A stretch of DNA of 7,052 bases, taken from contig JAGQYZ010000350.1 in NCBI GenBank assembly GCA_020435865.1, positions 1-7,052 on the forward strand. The letters are read 5' to 3'. Both the position numbers and the translations under genes were made by a program. Each line of letters starts with the position of its first letter. Position 1 is the first letter of the stretch. The notes beneath the pieces were generated by a model, which ran no database searches, had not been told where the DNA came from, and saw only the letters and a program-made list of their open reading frames with translations. Positions 1-6,627 of this stretch are shown in pieces. Origin of the DNA: Aequorivita sp. GTDB lineage: Bacteria > Bacteroidota > Bacteroidia > Flavobacteriales > Flavobacteriaceae.

Positions 1-86
1 TTTTTATCCATCGGTCACCACAATCAAGTACGTCGGAGCTACCTAGAGACTGACTGAAGCAACCTAAATCTTTTGCCATGCATACC
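1..86. other. Left-edge non-coding stretch downstream of the S41 gene
   Basis: No gene or convincing hairpin terminator is seen here. A hand count gives 28 G/C in bases 1-60 (about 47%), which is higher than the roughly 35% of nearby genes. On the minus strand this is the 3' flank of the S41 protease-like gene. It may be the start of a different sequence context continuing outside the window, but nothing in it identifies what that would be. Confidence 0.4.
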
Positions 87-1328
87 TTATAATGTACGTA
101 TCAATTCCTTTAATACGGTATCGACTCCCCTGAAAAAATCATCTTGTTGTTGATTTATTATTATATCTGGTTGCAGTGGTGTGCTTTCTTGAGGTGATAA
201 ACGAAACAACCTTTTGGAATACGTGATAACCAATTTTGAATCAGGCAGTGTGAAACTATCCATATCCTGATAACCATTTGGATTGGAACCCGTGGGCTGA
301 CCAACAATTTTAGCATTTAACAATTGCTTAAATAACGCTGCATTACTTGTTGCCGCAGAAAAGGTTTTATTACTCGTTAATACGAATACGCCATTTTTCC
401 AATCTATACAATCAGCAAGATTTAGTGCATATGCCAGCACTGTACCCACATATAAATCTCCGCCTCCATTATCACGCATATCAATAATTACCTGTTTAAT
501 CTTTTTTTCTTGAATATCAGAAACTAATTGCGCCCCAAAAACTTGCATCTCTTCAAAGGAAGGATAACCGGCAAAGTTTATATATACCGCCATGGTTCCT
601 GAAATAGAGGTATACCACAAATCAGGATTATCAATGGTAGGTTTTTTTATTTCAGGTACAGTCAAGTTTATATTGGAAACGTCACTTCCCTCCCACTGTT
701 CATCAGTTATAGCTGCTAACTCCATAGTTAGTAACTTCTTATTATTATCTCGAAAACTAAATTTGGCGTCATTCATAGTATCAATCATATTAAGATGGAA
801 GAGTAATTCTGCAGTAGTCAAATAACTACCCGTTCTTTCCTTTAAGGAATATTCATTTTCCACAAATTGGGCAAACTCTGAAACTTTTTTCGCTACGGTA
901 TCAATAGGAATACCATTAATTGATTCCAAAGCTGTTTTGAGAATCTGTTTATTTTCCTTCAAGGTTTTAGTTACATACCATTGTCCTTCGATAAATTCAA
1001 TTTCGAATGGAAATCGGTGTGTAGGTATATTTCTTAATGATATGGCAGTATGACCATCATTTATACGTCTGGTTAAGCGCATTAATTTTAAAATAATATC
1101 AAAATCGTTTAATGATTCAACATTGTCATAAATCTTGCTCCATTCAGTTAAAAACGTTTCTTTGGATACCGAATGGTAAAGGTCTATATGCTTTTGTTCT
1201 AAAGATTCCTTATAGACTTTTAGGTCTTCTTCCCAGTCAATTTTGTTGGCCGTCTGTGCAAGTACGATATTGAAAGCCGAAACGATAAAAATTGATACAG
1301 GAATAATTACTTTTTGAAATGAATTCAT
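87..1328 (-). CDS. Exported S41 family peptidase-like protein
   Basis: This 413-residue protein resembles the C-terminal-processing/tricorn (S41) protease family. Residues 1-25 form a signal peptide ending V-L-A-Q, so it should act in the periplasm or at the cell surface. A helical N-terminal region carries the family motif I-N-D-G-H-T (89-94). A PDZ-like turn I-N-G-I-P-I lies at 137-142. The catalytic core shows the oxyanion strand I-D-M-R-D-N-G-G-G-D (282-291), the nucleophile region S-N-K-T-F-S-A-A-T with likely Ser324, and G-Q-P-T-G-S-N-P-N-G-Y (343-353), followed by P-L-Q-P-D near the C-terminus. The lysine of the CtpA-type Ser/Lys dyad is not visible, so any catalysis would be tricorn-like, perhaps using His93. 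The substrate is unknown. The ATG at 1328 gives a proper signal peptide and follows an 18-codon small ORF by 4 bases. Family assignment is strong; protease activity is inferred. Confidence 0.9.
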   Translation of the reverse strand: MNSFQKVIIPVSIFIVSAFNIVLAQTANKIDWEEDLKVYKESLEQKHIDLYHSVSKETFLTEWSKIYDNVESLNDFDIILKLMRLTRRINDGHTAISLRNIPTHRFPFEIEFIEGQWYVTKTLKENKQILKTALESINGIPIDTVAKKVSEFAQFVENEYSLKERTGSYLTTAELLFHLNMIDTMNDAKFSFRDNNKKLLTMELAAITDEQWEGSDVSNINLTVPEIKKPTIDNPDLWYTSISGTMAVYINFAGYPSFEEMQVFGAQLVSDIQEKKIKQVIIDMRDNGGGDLYVGTVLAYALNLADCIDWKNGVFVLTSNKTFSAATSNAALFKQLLNAKIVGQPTGSNPNGYQDMDSFTLPDSKLVITYSKRLFRLSPQESTPLQPDIIINQQQDDFFRGVDTVLKELIRTL

Positions 1329-1332
1329 ATTA

Positions 1333-1389
1333 CTATTGCTTTAGGTATATCATGTGCAGTATAACCAATAAGATGATTAACTGTTTCAT
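1333..1389 (-). CDS. Possible 18-residue hydrophobic leader peptide
   Basis: The ORF encodes MKQLIILLVILHMIYLKQ: a basic start, a hydrophobic core of about 14 residues and a basic end, as in a tiny membrane peptide. Its ATG follows an A-rich stretch (taaacatttaaaa) typical of Bacteroidota translation starts. Its stop lies 4 bases before the ATG of the S41 gene, close enough for translational coupling. It could be a genuine small membrane protein, a leader that tunes translation of the S41 gene, or chance in an AT-rich gap. No known small-protein family was recognised. Confidence is low because the length is too short for codon statistics. Confidence 0.3.
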   Translation of the reverse strand: MKQLIILLVILHMIYLKQ

Positions 1390-1441
1390 TTTTAAATGTT
1401 TAACACTGATGAAATAGACTTATATCTAAATTGTTTCTATT

Positions 1442-2050
1442 TTAGAACGAGTAGCCTATGGAAAATTCCCCATAAAATGGATCTATAAAGTCATAATCAC
1501 TCCTAAAATCCTTGATCATTTCATTAACATCCTCTGTGTTCGGGTTGCTATTCCAATCTTCATTTGAAAACCCGTAACCAATTGCAAAGGTCAAGGTAAA
1601 ACCACTTTTCCATACCCATTTTTTTCCTGCATTTATACCAAAGCTCACATCGGGCATACTAAAGTCAAAATTCGTTTCATTGATTTTACCCTCCCCGTTA
1701 AATTGTCTGTACCTACCATAAGCTCCAGCAAAATACGAATTCATCTGCTTATTGAAATGGTAACGATAGTTCAGTATAAAAGAATACCCACTGGATTCTA
1801 TTCGTGCCTCGGTGTAGGTTTTGGGAATTGCTTCATAATCAAATCGCGCTACAAAACCGTGCTTTTTTTGGTACAGAAATTCATAATTCACAGAATATAT
1901 ACCAAATGCCACTGCTACAGGACAAGCACTTATAGCGTGTTTAAATTCTGATGGTGACTTTAGCTTTAAGCCTTCTTTCTCTTGTGCAAAGGTAAAAGTT
2001 GAAAATACCATTACAAATACATAAAGAATAACATTAGGTGTTGTTTTCAT
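1442..2050 (-). CDS. Small outer-membrane beta-barrel protein, DUF3575-like
   Basis: The product has 202 residues with a signal peptide at 1-23 (cleavage near T-F-A-Q). The mature part is built of alternating polar and aromatic strands, such as Y-S-V-N-Y-E-F-L-Y (52-60), Y-S-F-I-L-N-Y-R-Y-H-F (89-99), S-Y-F-A-G-A-Y-G-R-Y (105-114), F-T-L-T-F-A-I-G-Y-G-F (151-161) and a last strand E-F-S-I-G-Y-S-F. It ends on phenylalanine, as substrates of the BAM outer-membrane assembly machinery often do. The strand count fits a small barrel of about eight strands. The P-V-A-V-A-F-G-I-Y-S-V-N-Y-E pattern resembles DUF3575 proteins, whose role is not known; the exact family is my inference. It lies 113 bases upstream of the S41 gene and 121 bases downstream of the alpha/beta hydrolase on the same strand. 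The ATG at 2050 gives the signal peptide directly. Confidence 0.75.
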   Translation of the reverse strand: MKTTPNVILYVFVMVFSTFTFAQEKEGLKLKSPSEFKHAISACPVAVAFGIYSVNYEFLYQKKHGFVARFDYEAIPKTYTEARIESSGYSFILNYRYHFNKQMNSYFAGAYGRYRQFNGEGKINETNFDFSMPDVSFGINAGKKWVWKSGFTLTFAIGYGFSNEDWNSNPNTEDVNEMIKDFRSDYDFIDPFYGEFSIGYSF

Positions 2051-2091
2051 GATTGTTTGTTTAATAATTGATGTTAGATAATTTTATGGTA

Positions 2092-2099
2092 CAAAGATG
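2092..2099 (-). promoter_or_regulatory. Possible Bacteroidota -7 promoter box before the barrel gene
   Basis: On the minus strand this reads CATCTTTG, one mismatch from the Bacteroidota TAnnTTTG box, and it lies about 42 bases before the start codon at 2050. Just upstream, bases 2105-2120 contain three TTTG copies spaced 5 bases apart (on the minus strand GATTTGATTTGCTTTG). The farthest is only about 15 bases from the -7 box, shorter than the usual spacing to a -33 TTG element. It is therefore a weak candidate promoter for the barrel gene. Confidence 0.25.
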
Positions 2100-2171
2100 T
2101 GATTCAAAGCAAATCAAATCGTCTTGATTTATAATTTAGAACCACATTATTTACCACTTTTATTACTGAGA

Positions 2172-3131
2172 TTACTTATTAGCTTTCACTAAAATATCGC
2201 ATATTAGGTTTTGCATTTCTACAGATTTATACGCTGGTATTTGGTGCCCAACATCTTTTAGTAAAAACAATTGCTTTTTAGGTGCCACAAGCTTTTTATA
2301 AAACTTTTCGGTTAGTTCGGTACTTGTTGTTAAATCTTTGTCTCCGATCAAAACATAGGTAGGGACTTTGAAAACTGTTTTATGGTTTAATAAGTTGATT
2401 GCATACAATTCTTTATAAAGAGGCATCCATAGCCGTTCCCATTCTTTAAAGTATTCCATGTAGTTTTTAAATTCATTATCAGGAATGTGAGTTCCTTTAA
2501 AATCGCTAATCCATTTAAATTGAATGGCCATATCTTCAACCTTTTCATAAGGTATATGTATGGATTTAAGTTGCTTTACAGCTTCAGTGTTGCTATGCTG
2601 TTTATAATGCTTTATAAGTTTTTTATTGGTTAAGTTTTGGCTTTTTTGATTATTTATTAATGGACTAATTGCTATGAGCGACGCTATTTTACTTGGGTAT
2701 TTTAATGCTAGATGGAATCCTAAAACAGTTCCCCAAGAATTGGCGACCAGTACAATTTTATCTTTATTAAACTTTTCCATTAGAAACAACAAGATTTCTT
2801 CGGCATCTTGTTTCATTTCTGATAAGGTTGGTGATTTTAAATTGGGAATTAATGATTTTCCTGATCCTCTTTGATCCCAATGCACAACTAAAAAATTTTC
2901 TTCCAATATGTTAGTTATTTGTTGTCTATGGGATGAAGTTGCGGCCCCCGGGCCTCCATGAAGATATAACAAGAGCGGCTTATTTTTCTTTCCTTTAATA
3001 CTTATAAATTGCTTTATACCTCCAATATTCACAAATTGGGTTGTATCAATACTTTTTGAATTAATCATTGATTCATGCCCAAACAAATTACAGGATAGAA
3101 CAATAAAAATGATTATGAATAAATTTTTCAT
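2172..3131 (-). CDS. Exported alpha/beta hydrolase, proline iminopeptidase-like
   Basis: This 319-residue protein has the alpha/beta hydrolase fold of the S33 (prolyl aminopeptidase) group. The oxyanion-hole motif H-G-G-P-G is at 58-62 and W-D-Q-R-G-S-G-K-S at 85-93; both are hallmarks of that group. The nucleophile elbow is A-N-S-W-G with Ser132. The rest of the triad is likely Asp266 (L-I-G-D-K-D) and His296 (D-V-G-H-Q). Residues about 155-250 form the helical cap that sets substrate choice. The first 18 residues are a signal sequence. Cys14 gives a partial lipobox (V-L-S-C), so a lipoprotein is possible but not certain. The family removes N-terminal proline or hydrolyses other small amides and esters; the substrate here cannot be read from sequence. 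Hand counts in two sampled stretches give 30-35% GC, lower than the right-hand serine hydrolase gene. It is the first gene after the 551-base gap and so probably has its own promoter. Confidence 0.88.
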   Translation of the reverse strand: MKNLFIIIFIVLSCNLFGHESMINSKSIDTTQFVNIGGIKQFISIKGKKNKPLLLYLHGGPGAATSSHRQQITNILEENFLVVHWDQRGSGKSLIPNLKSPTLSEMKQDAEEILLFLMEKFNKDKIVLVANSWGTVLGFHLALKYPSKIASLIAISPLINNQKSQNLTNKKLIKHYKQHSNTEAVKQLKSIHIPYEKVEDMAIQFKWISDFKGTHIPDNEFKNYMEYFKEWERLWMPLYKELYAINLLNHKTVFKVPTYVLIGDKDLTTSTELTEKFYKKLVAPKKQLFLLKDVGHQIPAYKSVEMQNLICDILVKANK

Positions 3132-3213
3132 GGTTTATATCTAAAAATGTTATTAATAATTTAAAAGTCTAATATCTTCTGTAAAGAATTGTATTTAAAA
3201 TTTTAATCCTGCA

Positions 3214-3222
3214 CAAAGGTTA
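3214..3222 (-). promoter_or_regulatory. Weak promoter-like box upstream of the alpha/beta hydrolase
   Basis: The minus strand reads TAACCTTTG, similar to the Bacteroidota TAnnTTTG element but with a 3-base rather than 2-base spacer. A TTG occurs only about 11 bases upstream, too close for a normal -33 element. A promoter is expected somewhere in this gap because a terminator lies before it, and this is the best match seen by eye. Confidence 0.2.
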
Positions 3223-3513
3223 GGTTGCCAAGATAATTGCCGAAATGCTGCCCCTATATTTAAAATGTTCTTTACTGTTTAATGAATCGTGGTCACGCTA
3301 TGCAAAAGCATTTAGTGCACAAAATACTAAGCTGATAATTACTTATTTTTTTCATTTTGATGTATTTGTTGTTTGTTTTCTGATTACTAATAAATATGAA
3401 GCAAAGAAAAGCCATATGTACAAGGTCATCGTCCTGAATTATGATTCCAAACCTTTTAATTTCGTAGTGACCTATAAGGGAAGTATGAAGAGTAAAGTGT
3501 AGTTAAGAATGAA

Positions 3514-3543
3514 CAAAAAAAGCTTAACATCTTAGTGTTAAGC
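3514..3543 (-). terminator. Intrinsic terminator after the amidohydrolase gene
   Basis: A perfect 8-base-pair stem, GCTTAACA (3522-3529) with TGTTAAGC (3536-3543), encloses a 6-base loop. On the minus strand it is followed at once by seven T residues (the A-run 3515-3521 on the plus strand), the classic intrinsic terminator layout. It lies about 140 bases past the amidohydrolase stop at 3683 and would end the right-hand transcription unit. On the plus strand the nearest T-tract is about 10 bases away, so termination in that direction would be weak. Confidence 0.8.
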
Positions 3544-3682
3544 CTAGTTGAGCTTTTGCGTTTTTTGCTTTTAGTGTAACGCTTCTGGATATACTGTTGG
3601 TTTATCTAGGTGTTATTTTATCTTTTCAATGCAGGTTTCCAAAAACATTTTTTAGGTTTTACAAAATACAAGGTGATGTAGT

Positions 3683-5116
3683 TTATTTTTCAACTATCAA
3701 GTTTTCTAAATACCTAAGCGCAGAAGCAATTAGGTTATTCCGTTTTTTTGCCTTGTCTTGGTAAATATCCAAAGTATGTCTATCTAATTTTCGACCCGCT
3801 ACAAAAACATATATTGGTTTTTGAAGGGTTGCTAACGTGATTAACGGATTTTCATCAACTAACAATAAATTGGCCATTTTGCCAACTTCTATAGTGCCAA
3901 GCGAATTCATAATAGCGTGTGTTTGGGAAGGATTTACGGTAGCAGTCTTCAAAACTTCATAATTTGAAAGGCCAGCTTCTTTGTAAAAATTCAATTCTGA
4001 ATGCAATGAAAATCCAGGAAGGGTAACACCAATTCCAGCATCTGTTCCGCAAATTATATTTACTCCAGATTCGTTCAGCTTTTTCACTATGGTAAGATGA
4101 AAATCATGTTGTTTTTTAATTCTACTGACTGTTGTTGAATCCTTTTGCTTGGCAGTTAACCAGCGGTTGAATTGATTTTTACTATCTACTCTTTTCACGA
4201 GAGGATTCATATAATCCAGTTGTTCTGAATCTAGCATAGAATCGTTGTTCATCATTTGATAGATATTATTGAAAACCGTTAAAGTTGGACAATAGCTTGT
4301 TTGTTTTGATTCGGAAATTAAGTTGATGATTGTTTGCAGTTTAAGCGTGTCCAAATCATACTGTAATGGTTGCTGTACAATTTCTTCGGCATGTTCAATA
4401 GACTTGATTTGAGGATTCAAATGGTCTGAAAACAGCACTTTTTTAGAAGGGTGGGCAACAATATCGATATCGGAAATTTTAGCTTGTTCAATAACTGCAT
4501 CAAAGATTGGTTTATCCAATCCATCATAAATTTTGATGAAGTCATAACCTCTGTCTTTATATGAGATCACCTTTTCCTTCGCTTCTTCAGGGCTAAATAA
4601 ATTCAAATTATCGTCACCAATAAATTCCGGTCCTGTTAGTTTTGGCCCTGTAGTAAATAAGGTGGGTGAAACTATCCTATCATTCGTTATATCTTCCTTA
4701 ATTCTTAAATGCATTGGCATACCCCATACATTTCTTATAGCGGTAACACCATTTGAAAGGTATAGTCCCAATTCATATCTATCCCACAGATGCACGTGCA
4801 TATCGATTAAACCCGGAGTTAAATATTTGTTTTTGGCATCTATAATTTCAATTCCATGGACATTAATGGTATCTGCAATCTGCTGTATAATTCCTTCTTT
4901 TATGAATACCATTTTATTGAGCAAAACAGTGTCTTGATTCATTGGAATGATGTTGACATTGGTAATTAGGTAAGATTGATTGGATAGTGAGTCCTTTTTA
5001 TTAATCTTTAAATAATTAGTCTCCAACGAATCAATCCAGAGGATAATTATTGCCGTTAGAATAATGATTCCAAAGAGGACAAATCCAATTTTTAAAAGTC
5101 GTTTTAGCATTTTCAT
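3683..5116 (-). CDS. Membrane-anchored metal-dependent amidohydrolase
   Basis: The 477-residue product belongs to the amidohydrolase superfamily, in the imidazolonepropionase-like/Xaa-Pro dipeptidase-like branch. A basic start (K-M-L-K-R-L-L-K) and a membrane segment at about 10-28 without a clear cleavage site suggest an anchored protein with the enzyme domain in the periplasm. A small beta domain (about 48-100) precedes the TIM barrel. Metal ligands are visible: H107-V-H109 in P-G-L-I-D-M-H-V-H, Lys195 in D-F-I-K-I-Y (the usual carboxylated lysine), His222 in V-A-H-P, His242 in I-E-H-A and Asp359 in G-T-D-A-G. The C-terminal A-T-V-N-P-S and I-E-V-G-K-M-A-N-L-L-L-V-D-E-N-P are standard for the family. 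All ligands are present, so it should be an active two-metal hydrolase of a cyclic amide or peptide; the substrate is unknown. The start at 5116 or the second ATG at 5110 both work. It is 126 bases after the SDR gene and is followed by a terminator. Confidence 0.9.
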   Translation of the reverse strand: MKMLKRLLKIGFVLFGIIILTAIIILWIDSLETNYLKINKKDSLSNQSYLITNVNIIPMNQDTVLLNKMVFIKEGIIQQIADTINVHGIEIIDAKNKYLTPGLIDMHVHLWDRYELGLYLSNGVTAIRNVWGMPMHLRIKEDITNDRIVSPTLFTTGPKLTGPEFIGDDNLNLFSPEEAKEKVISYKDRGYDFIKIYDGLDKPIFDAVIEQAKISDIDIVAHPSKKVLFSDHLNPQIKSIEHAEEIVQQPLQYDLDTLKLQTIINLISESKQTSYCPTLTVFNNIYQMMNNDSMLDSEQLDYMNPLVKRVDSKNQFNRWLTAKQKDSTTVSRIKKQHDFHLTIVKKLNESGVNIICGTDAGIGVTLPGFSLHSELNFYKEAGLSNYEVLKTATVNPSQTHAIMNSLGTIEVGKMANLLLVDENPLITLATLQKPIYVFVAGRKLDRHTLDIYQDKAKKRNNLIASALRYLENLIVEK

Positions 5117-5242
5117 TTATTTATTTTTAATTTATGCTAACCTATTACGGCTATCCGAAGCATACAGTTTTATTGCTATTCTATTTGATTTTAATTGGCA
5201 TTTACTCGCAATTTGTTGTTTTCTGGGATTTTCATAATAAAT

Positions 5243-6106
5243 CTATTTAAAATTTTTAGCTTCTTCAATATAAAAATCTTCCAAATGATGTTTACCATAA
5301 GTGGGCGCAATGGTATCCTCTGCCATTAAGGTTAGAAAGAATTCAATAGGACCATAGGTTTTTACACTTGTGAAGGTTCTTAAGCTCCAAATGGTTACTG
5401 TTCTTAAACAATCTGGTAAATGAACAATTTTTACAGGTTTTTCTAACGCTTGTAGCGCAAGTCCGCTAATTTCGTTAAGACTTAAAATATCTGGACCTCC
5501 AATGGTAAATTCTTTGTTGTACTCATCAAGTGTATCCACAATGGCCCTGGCTAAATCCTCACCGTGAATGGGATTGAATTTTTGATTGCCAGAGCCAAAC
5601 AAGTAGACCCGATCTGATTTTGCCATCTGCAAAAAATCTTTCATATCTGAAAAAAAACCATTCGGTCTTACTATAGTATAGTTTAATCCAGAAACTTTTA
5701 AAGCATCAACAAATTTTTCCTTGGCTTCAAAAATTTTTAGGTTTTTATGTATATCTCCGTTTATGGCAGACACATAAACAAAATGCTTTACCCCCGCCTT
5801 TTTAGCTTCATCAAGCAAATTCATATTGGCCTGATAATCTACGTCCATATAGGTTAAACCATCTTTTTGTCTTGTGATGCCGATGGTAGAAATTACCGTG
5901 TCAATACCCTTACAGATATCCCTTAGCGTCTCTGGCTTGGTTACCTCGGCTGTTTTCATTTCCAAATAGTTTTCATGATCATTCCCTATCCTATCAGGAT
6001 TGCGCACAATAGCAACCACATGGTTTTTCCTTTCGATGAGCTCTTTCAGTATAAAACTACCCAAATAGCCTGTAGCACCGGCTAATAAAACATTGGTGTT
6101 TTTCAT
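5243..6106 (-). CDS. Atypical SDR / NmrA-like NAD(P)-binding protein
   Basis: With an ATG start at 6106 the protein has 287 residues; a longer reading from a TTG at 6112 is possible but adds only two residues and is less likely. The N-terminal Rossmann fold shows the nucleotide motif G-A-T-G-Y-L-G at 10-16 and Arg35 at the end of the second strand (I-V-R-N-P), which favours NADP. V-I-S-T-I-G (71-76) and F-V-Y-V-S-A-I-N-G-D (109-118) follow, then Y-T-I-V-R-P-N-G-F-F (143-152), typical of atypical SDRs related to NmrA and NDUFA9. The Y-x-x-x-K catalytic pair is not intact: the aligned place reads I-F-E-A-K, keeping Lys129 but not the tyrosine. It has no signal peptide and should be cytoplasmic. 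It may be an oxidoreductase or a redox-sensing binding protein. It starts 22 bases after the stop of the 156-residue secreted protein, so the two are probably cotranscribed. Confidence 0.85.
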   Translation of the reverse strand: MKNTNVLLAGATGYLGSFILKELIERKNHVVAIVRNPDRIGNDHENYLEMKTAEVTKPETLRDICKGIDTVISTIGITRQKDGLTYMDVDYQANMNLLDEAKKAGVKHFVYVSAINGDIHKNLKIFEAKEKFVDALKVSGLNYTIVRPNGFFSDMKDFLQMAKSDRVYLFGSGNQKFNPIHGEDLARAIVDTLDEYNKEFTIGGPDILSLNEISGLALQALEKPVKIVHLPDCLRTVTIWSLRTFTSVKTYGPIEFFLTLMAEDTIAPTYGKHHLEDFYIEEAKNFK

Positions 6107-6128
6107 TATCAATAGCGTTTAAGGATTG

Positions 6129-6599
6129 TTAGTTTAATGTTCTTTTAAAAATATATCGTGTAATAAAAATACCATTATCATCATTATCGCCTGCATCACT
6201 TTCTACAGCACTTGTTACGAAAATCAAATCCCAACCTTCTGAAAGCATGGCTGTAAGTTTGGATGAAATCACTGCGTCATTTGCTACTATATTTTGAAAG
6301 CGTATGCCGCCTAAATTATAAAAGTTCAACAGTTTAGTCTCTTCAAAGTTTTTAACCCTGATATCTTTTCTTTTGGCCTTATTCCTGCTGCTTTTGTCAT
6401 CGGTTTGTTCAGAAGAGAATTGTTCATAATCTCTTTCATCATTTGAAGAAAGAATGCGTGATCTACCCAATCCACTTGGAACAACAGATTCTACGCTTGT
6501 AATCACCTTAATTTCAAACGCTTGATTTGTTGTTTCCTGACTAAAAACAGGGGCTATAAATAATACGTAAAATGCAAATATTGTTGCTAACTTTTTCAT
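6129..6599 (-). CDS. Secreted conserved Bacteroidota protein, function unknown
   Basis: The ATG at 6599 gives 156 residues with a clean signal peptide, M-K-K-L-A-T...A-P-V-F-S-Q (1-21). A longer reading from a TTG at 6659 would overlap the upstream serine hydrolase and bury the signal peptide, so I reject it. The mature protein begins F-E-I-K-V-I-T-S-V-E-S-V-V-P-S-G-L-G-R-S-R, then has a charged linker (about 51-82) and a conserved C-terminal part: L-L-N-F-Y-N-L-G-G-I-R-F-Q-N-I (90-104), N-D-A-V-I-S-S-K (107-114), E-G-W-D-L-I-F-V (121-128) and G-I-F-I-T-R-Y-I-F-K-R (143-153). I recognise this pattern from hypothetical proteins of Flavobacteriia. The E-G-W-D-L part faintly recalls DUF4177, but no function is known to me. 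The charged linker is probably flexible. It lies 28 bases after the serine hydrolase and 22 before the SDR gene, in one probable operon. Confidence 0.82.
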   Translation of the reverse strand: MKKLATIFAFYVLFIAPVFSQETTNQAFEIKVITSVESVVPSGLGRSRILSSNDERDYEQFSSEQTDDKSSRNKAKRKDIRVKNFEETKLLNFYNLGGIRFQNIVANDAVISSKLTAMLSEGWDLIFVTSAVESDAGDNDDNGIFITRYIFKRTLN

Positions 6600-6627
6600 G
6601 TGTAAATAGTTATATAATTGTATGATT

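Larger units (their letters stand above)
3132..3682. other. Large intergenic region, 551 bases
   Basis: This is the only long gap in the window. It separates the two minus-strand blocks and holds the intrinsic terminator at 3514-3543. Near its left side, 83 bases before the alpha/beta hydrolase start, bases 3214-3222 read TAACCTTTG on the minus strand, close to a Bacteroidota -7 box but with one extra base; no well-spaced -33 element was found. A plus-strand ORF of 85 codons (3245-3502) is the only ORF here that is not a shadow of a gene. It has an odd, aromatic-rich composition, no recognisable domain and no A-rich start region, so I do not call it a gene. No tRNA-like or riboswitch-like structure was recognised. 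Confidence 0.5.

Noticed and set aside
592..825. Plus-strand ORF inside the S41 gene
   Set aside because: It is the antisense shadow of a well-supported coding region. The same holds for the plus-strand ORFs at 1703-1951, 2674-2874, 4662-4937 and 6775-7002.
3300..3311. Small inverted repeat ATGC-AAAA-GCAT
   Set aside because: A four-base stem is too short to mean anything in AT-rich DNA.
3245..3502. Plus-strand ORF of 85 codons as a gene
   Set aside because: It has no recognisable domain, no A-rich start region, odd composition and faces against all neighbours. It is kept only as a finding about the gap.
3610..3672. Minus-strand stretch after the amidohydrolase stop reading like a C-terminus (V-K-P-K-K-C-F-W-K-P-A-L-K-R)
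   Set aside because: It has only about 20 codons open, in a different frame from the amidohydrolase, without a start; it could be a remnant but cannot be supported.
5191..5235. 14-codon minus-strand ORF (MKIPENNKLRVNAN) between the SDR and amidohydrolase genes
   Set aside because: It is too short, is not adjacent to the next start, and lacks any membrane or leader character; chance is likely.
6107..6112. TTG start for the SDR protein
   Set aside because: It adds only two residues; the ATG at 6106 places the Rossmann motif at the usual distance from the start.
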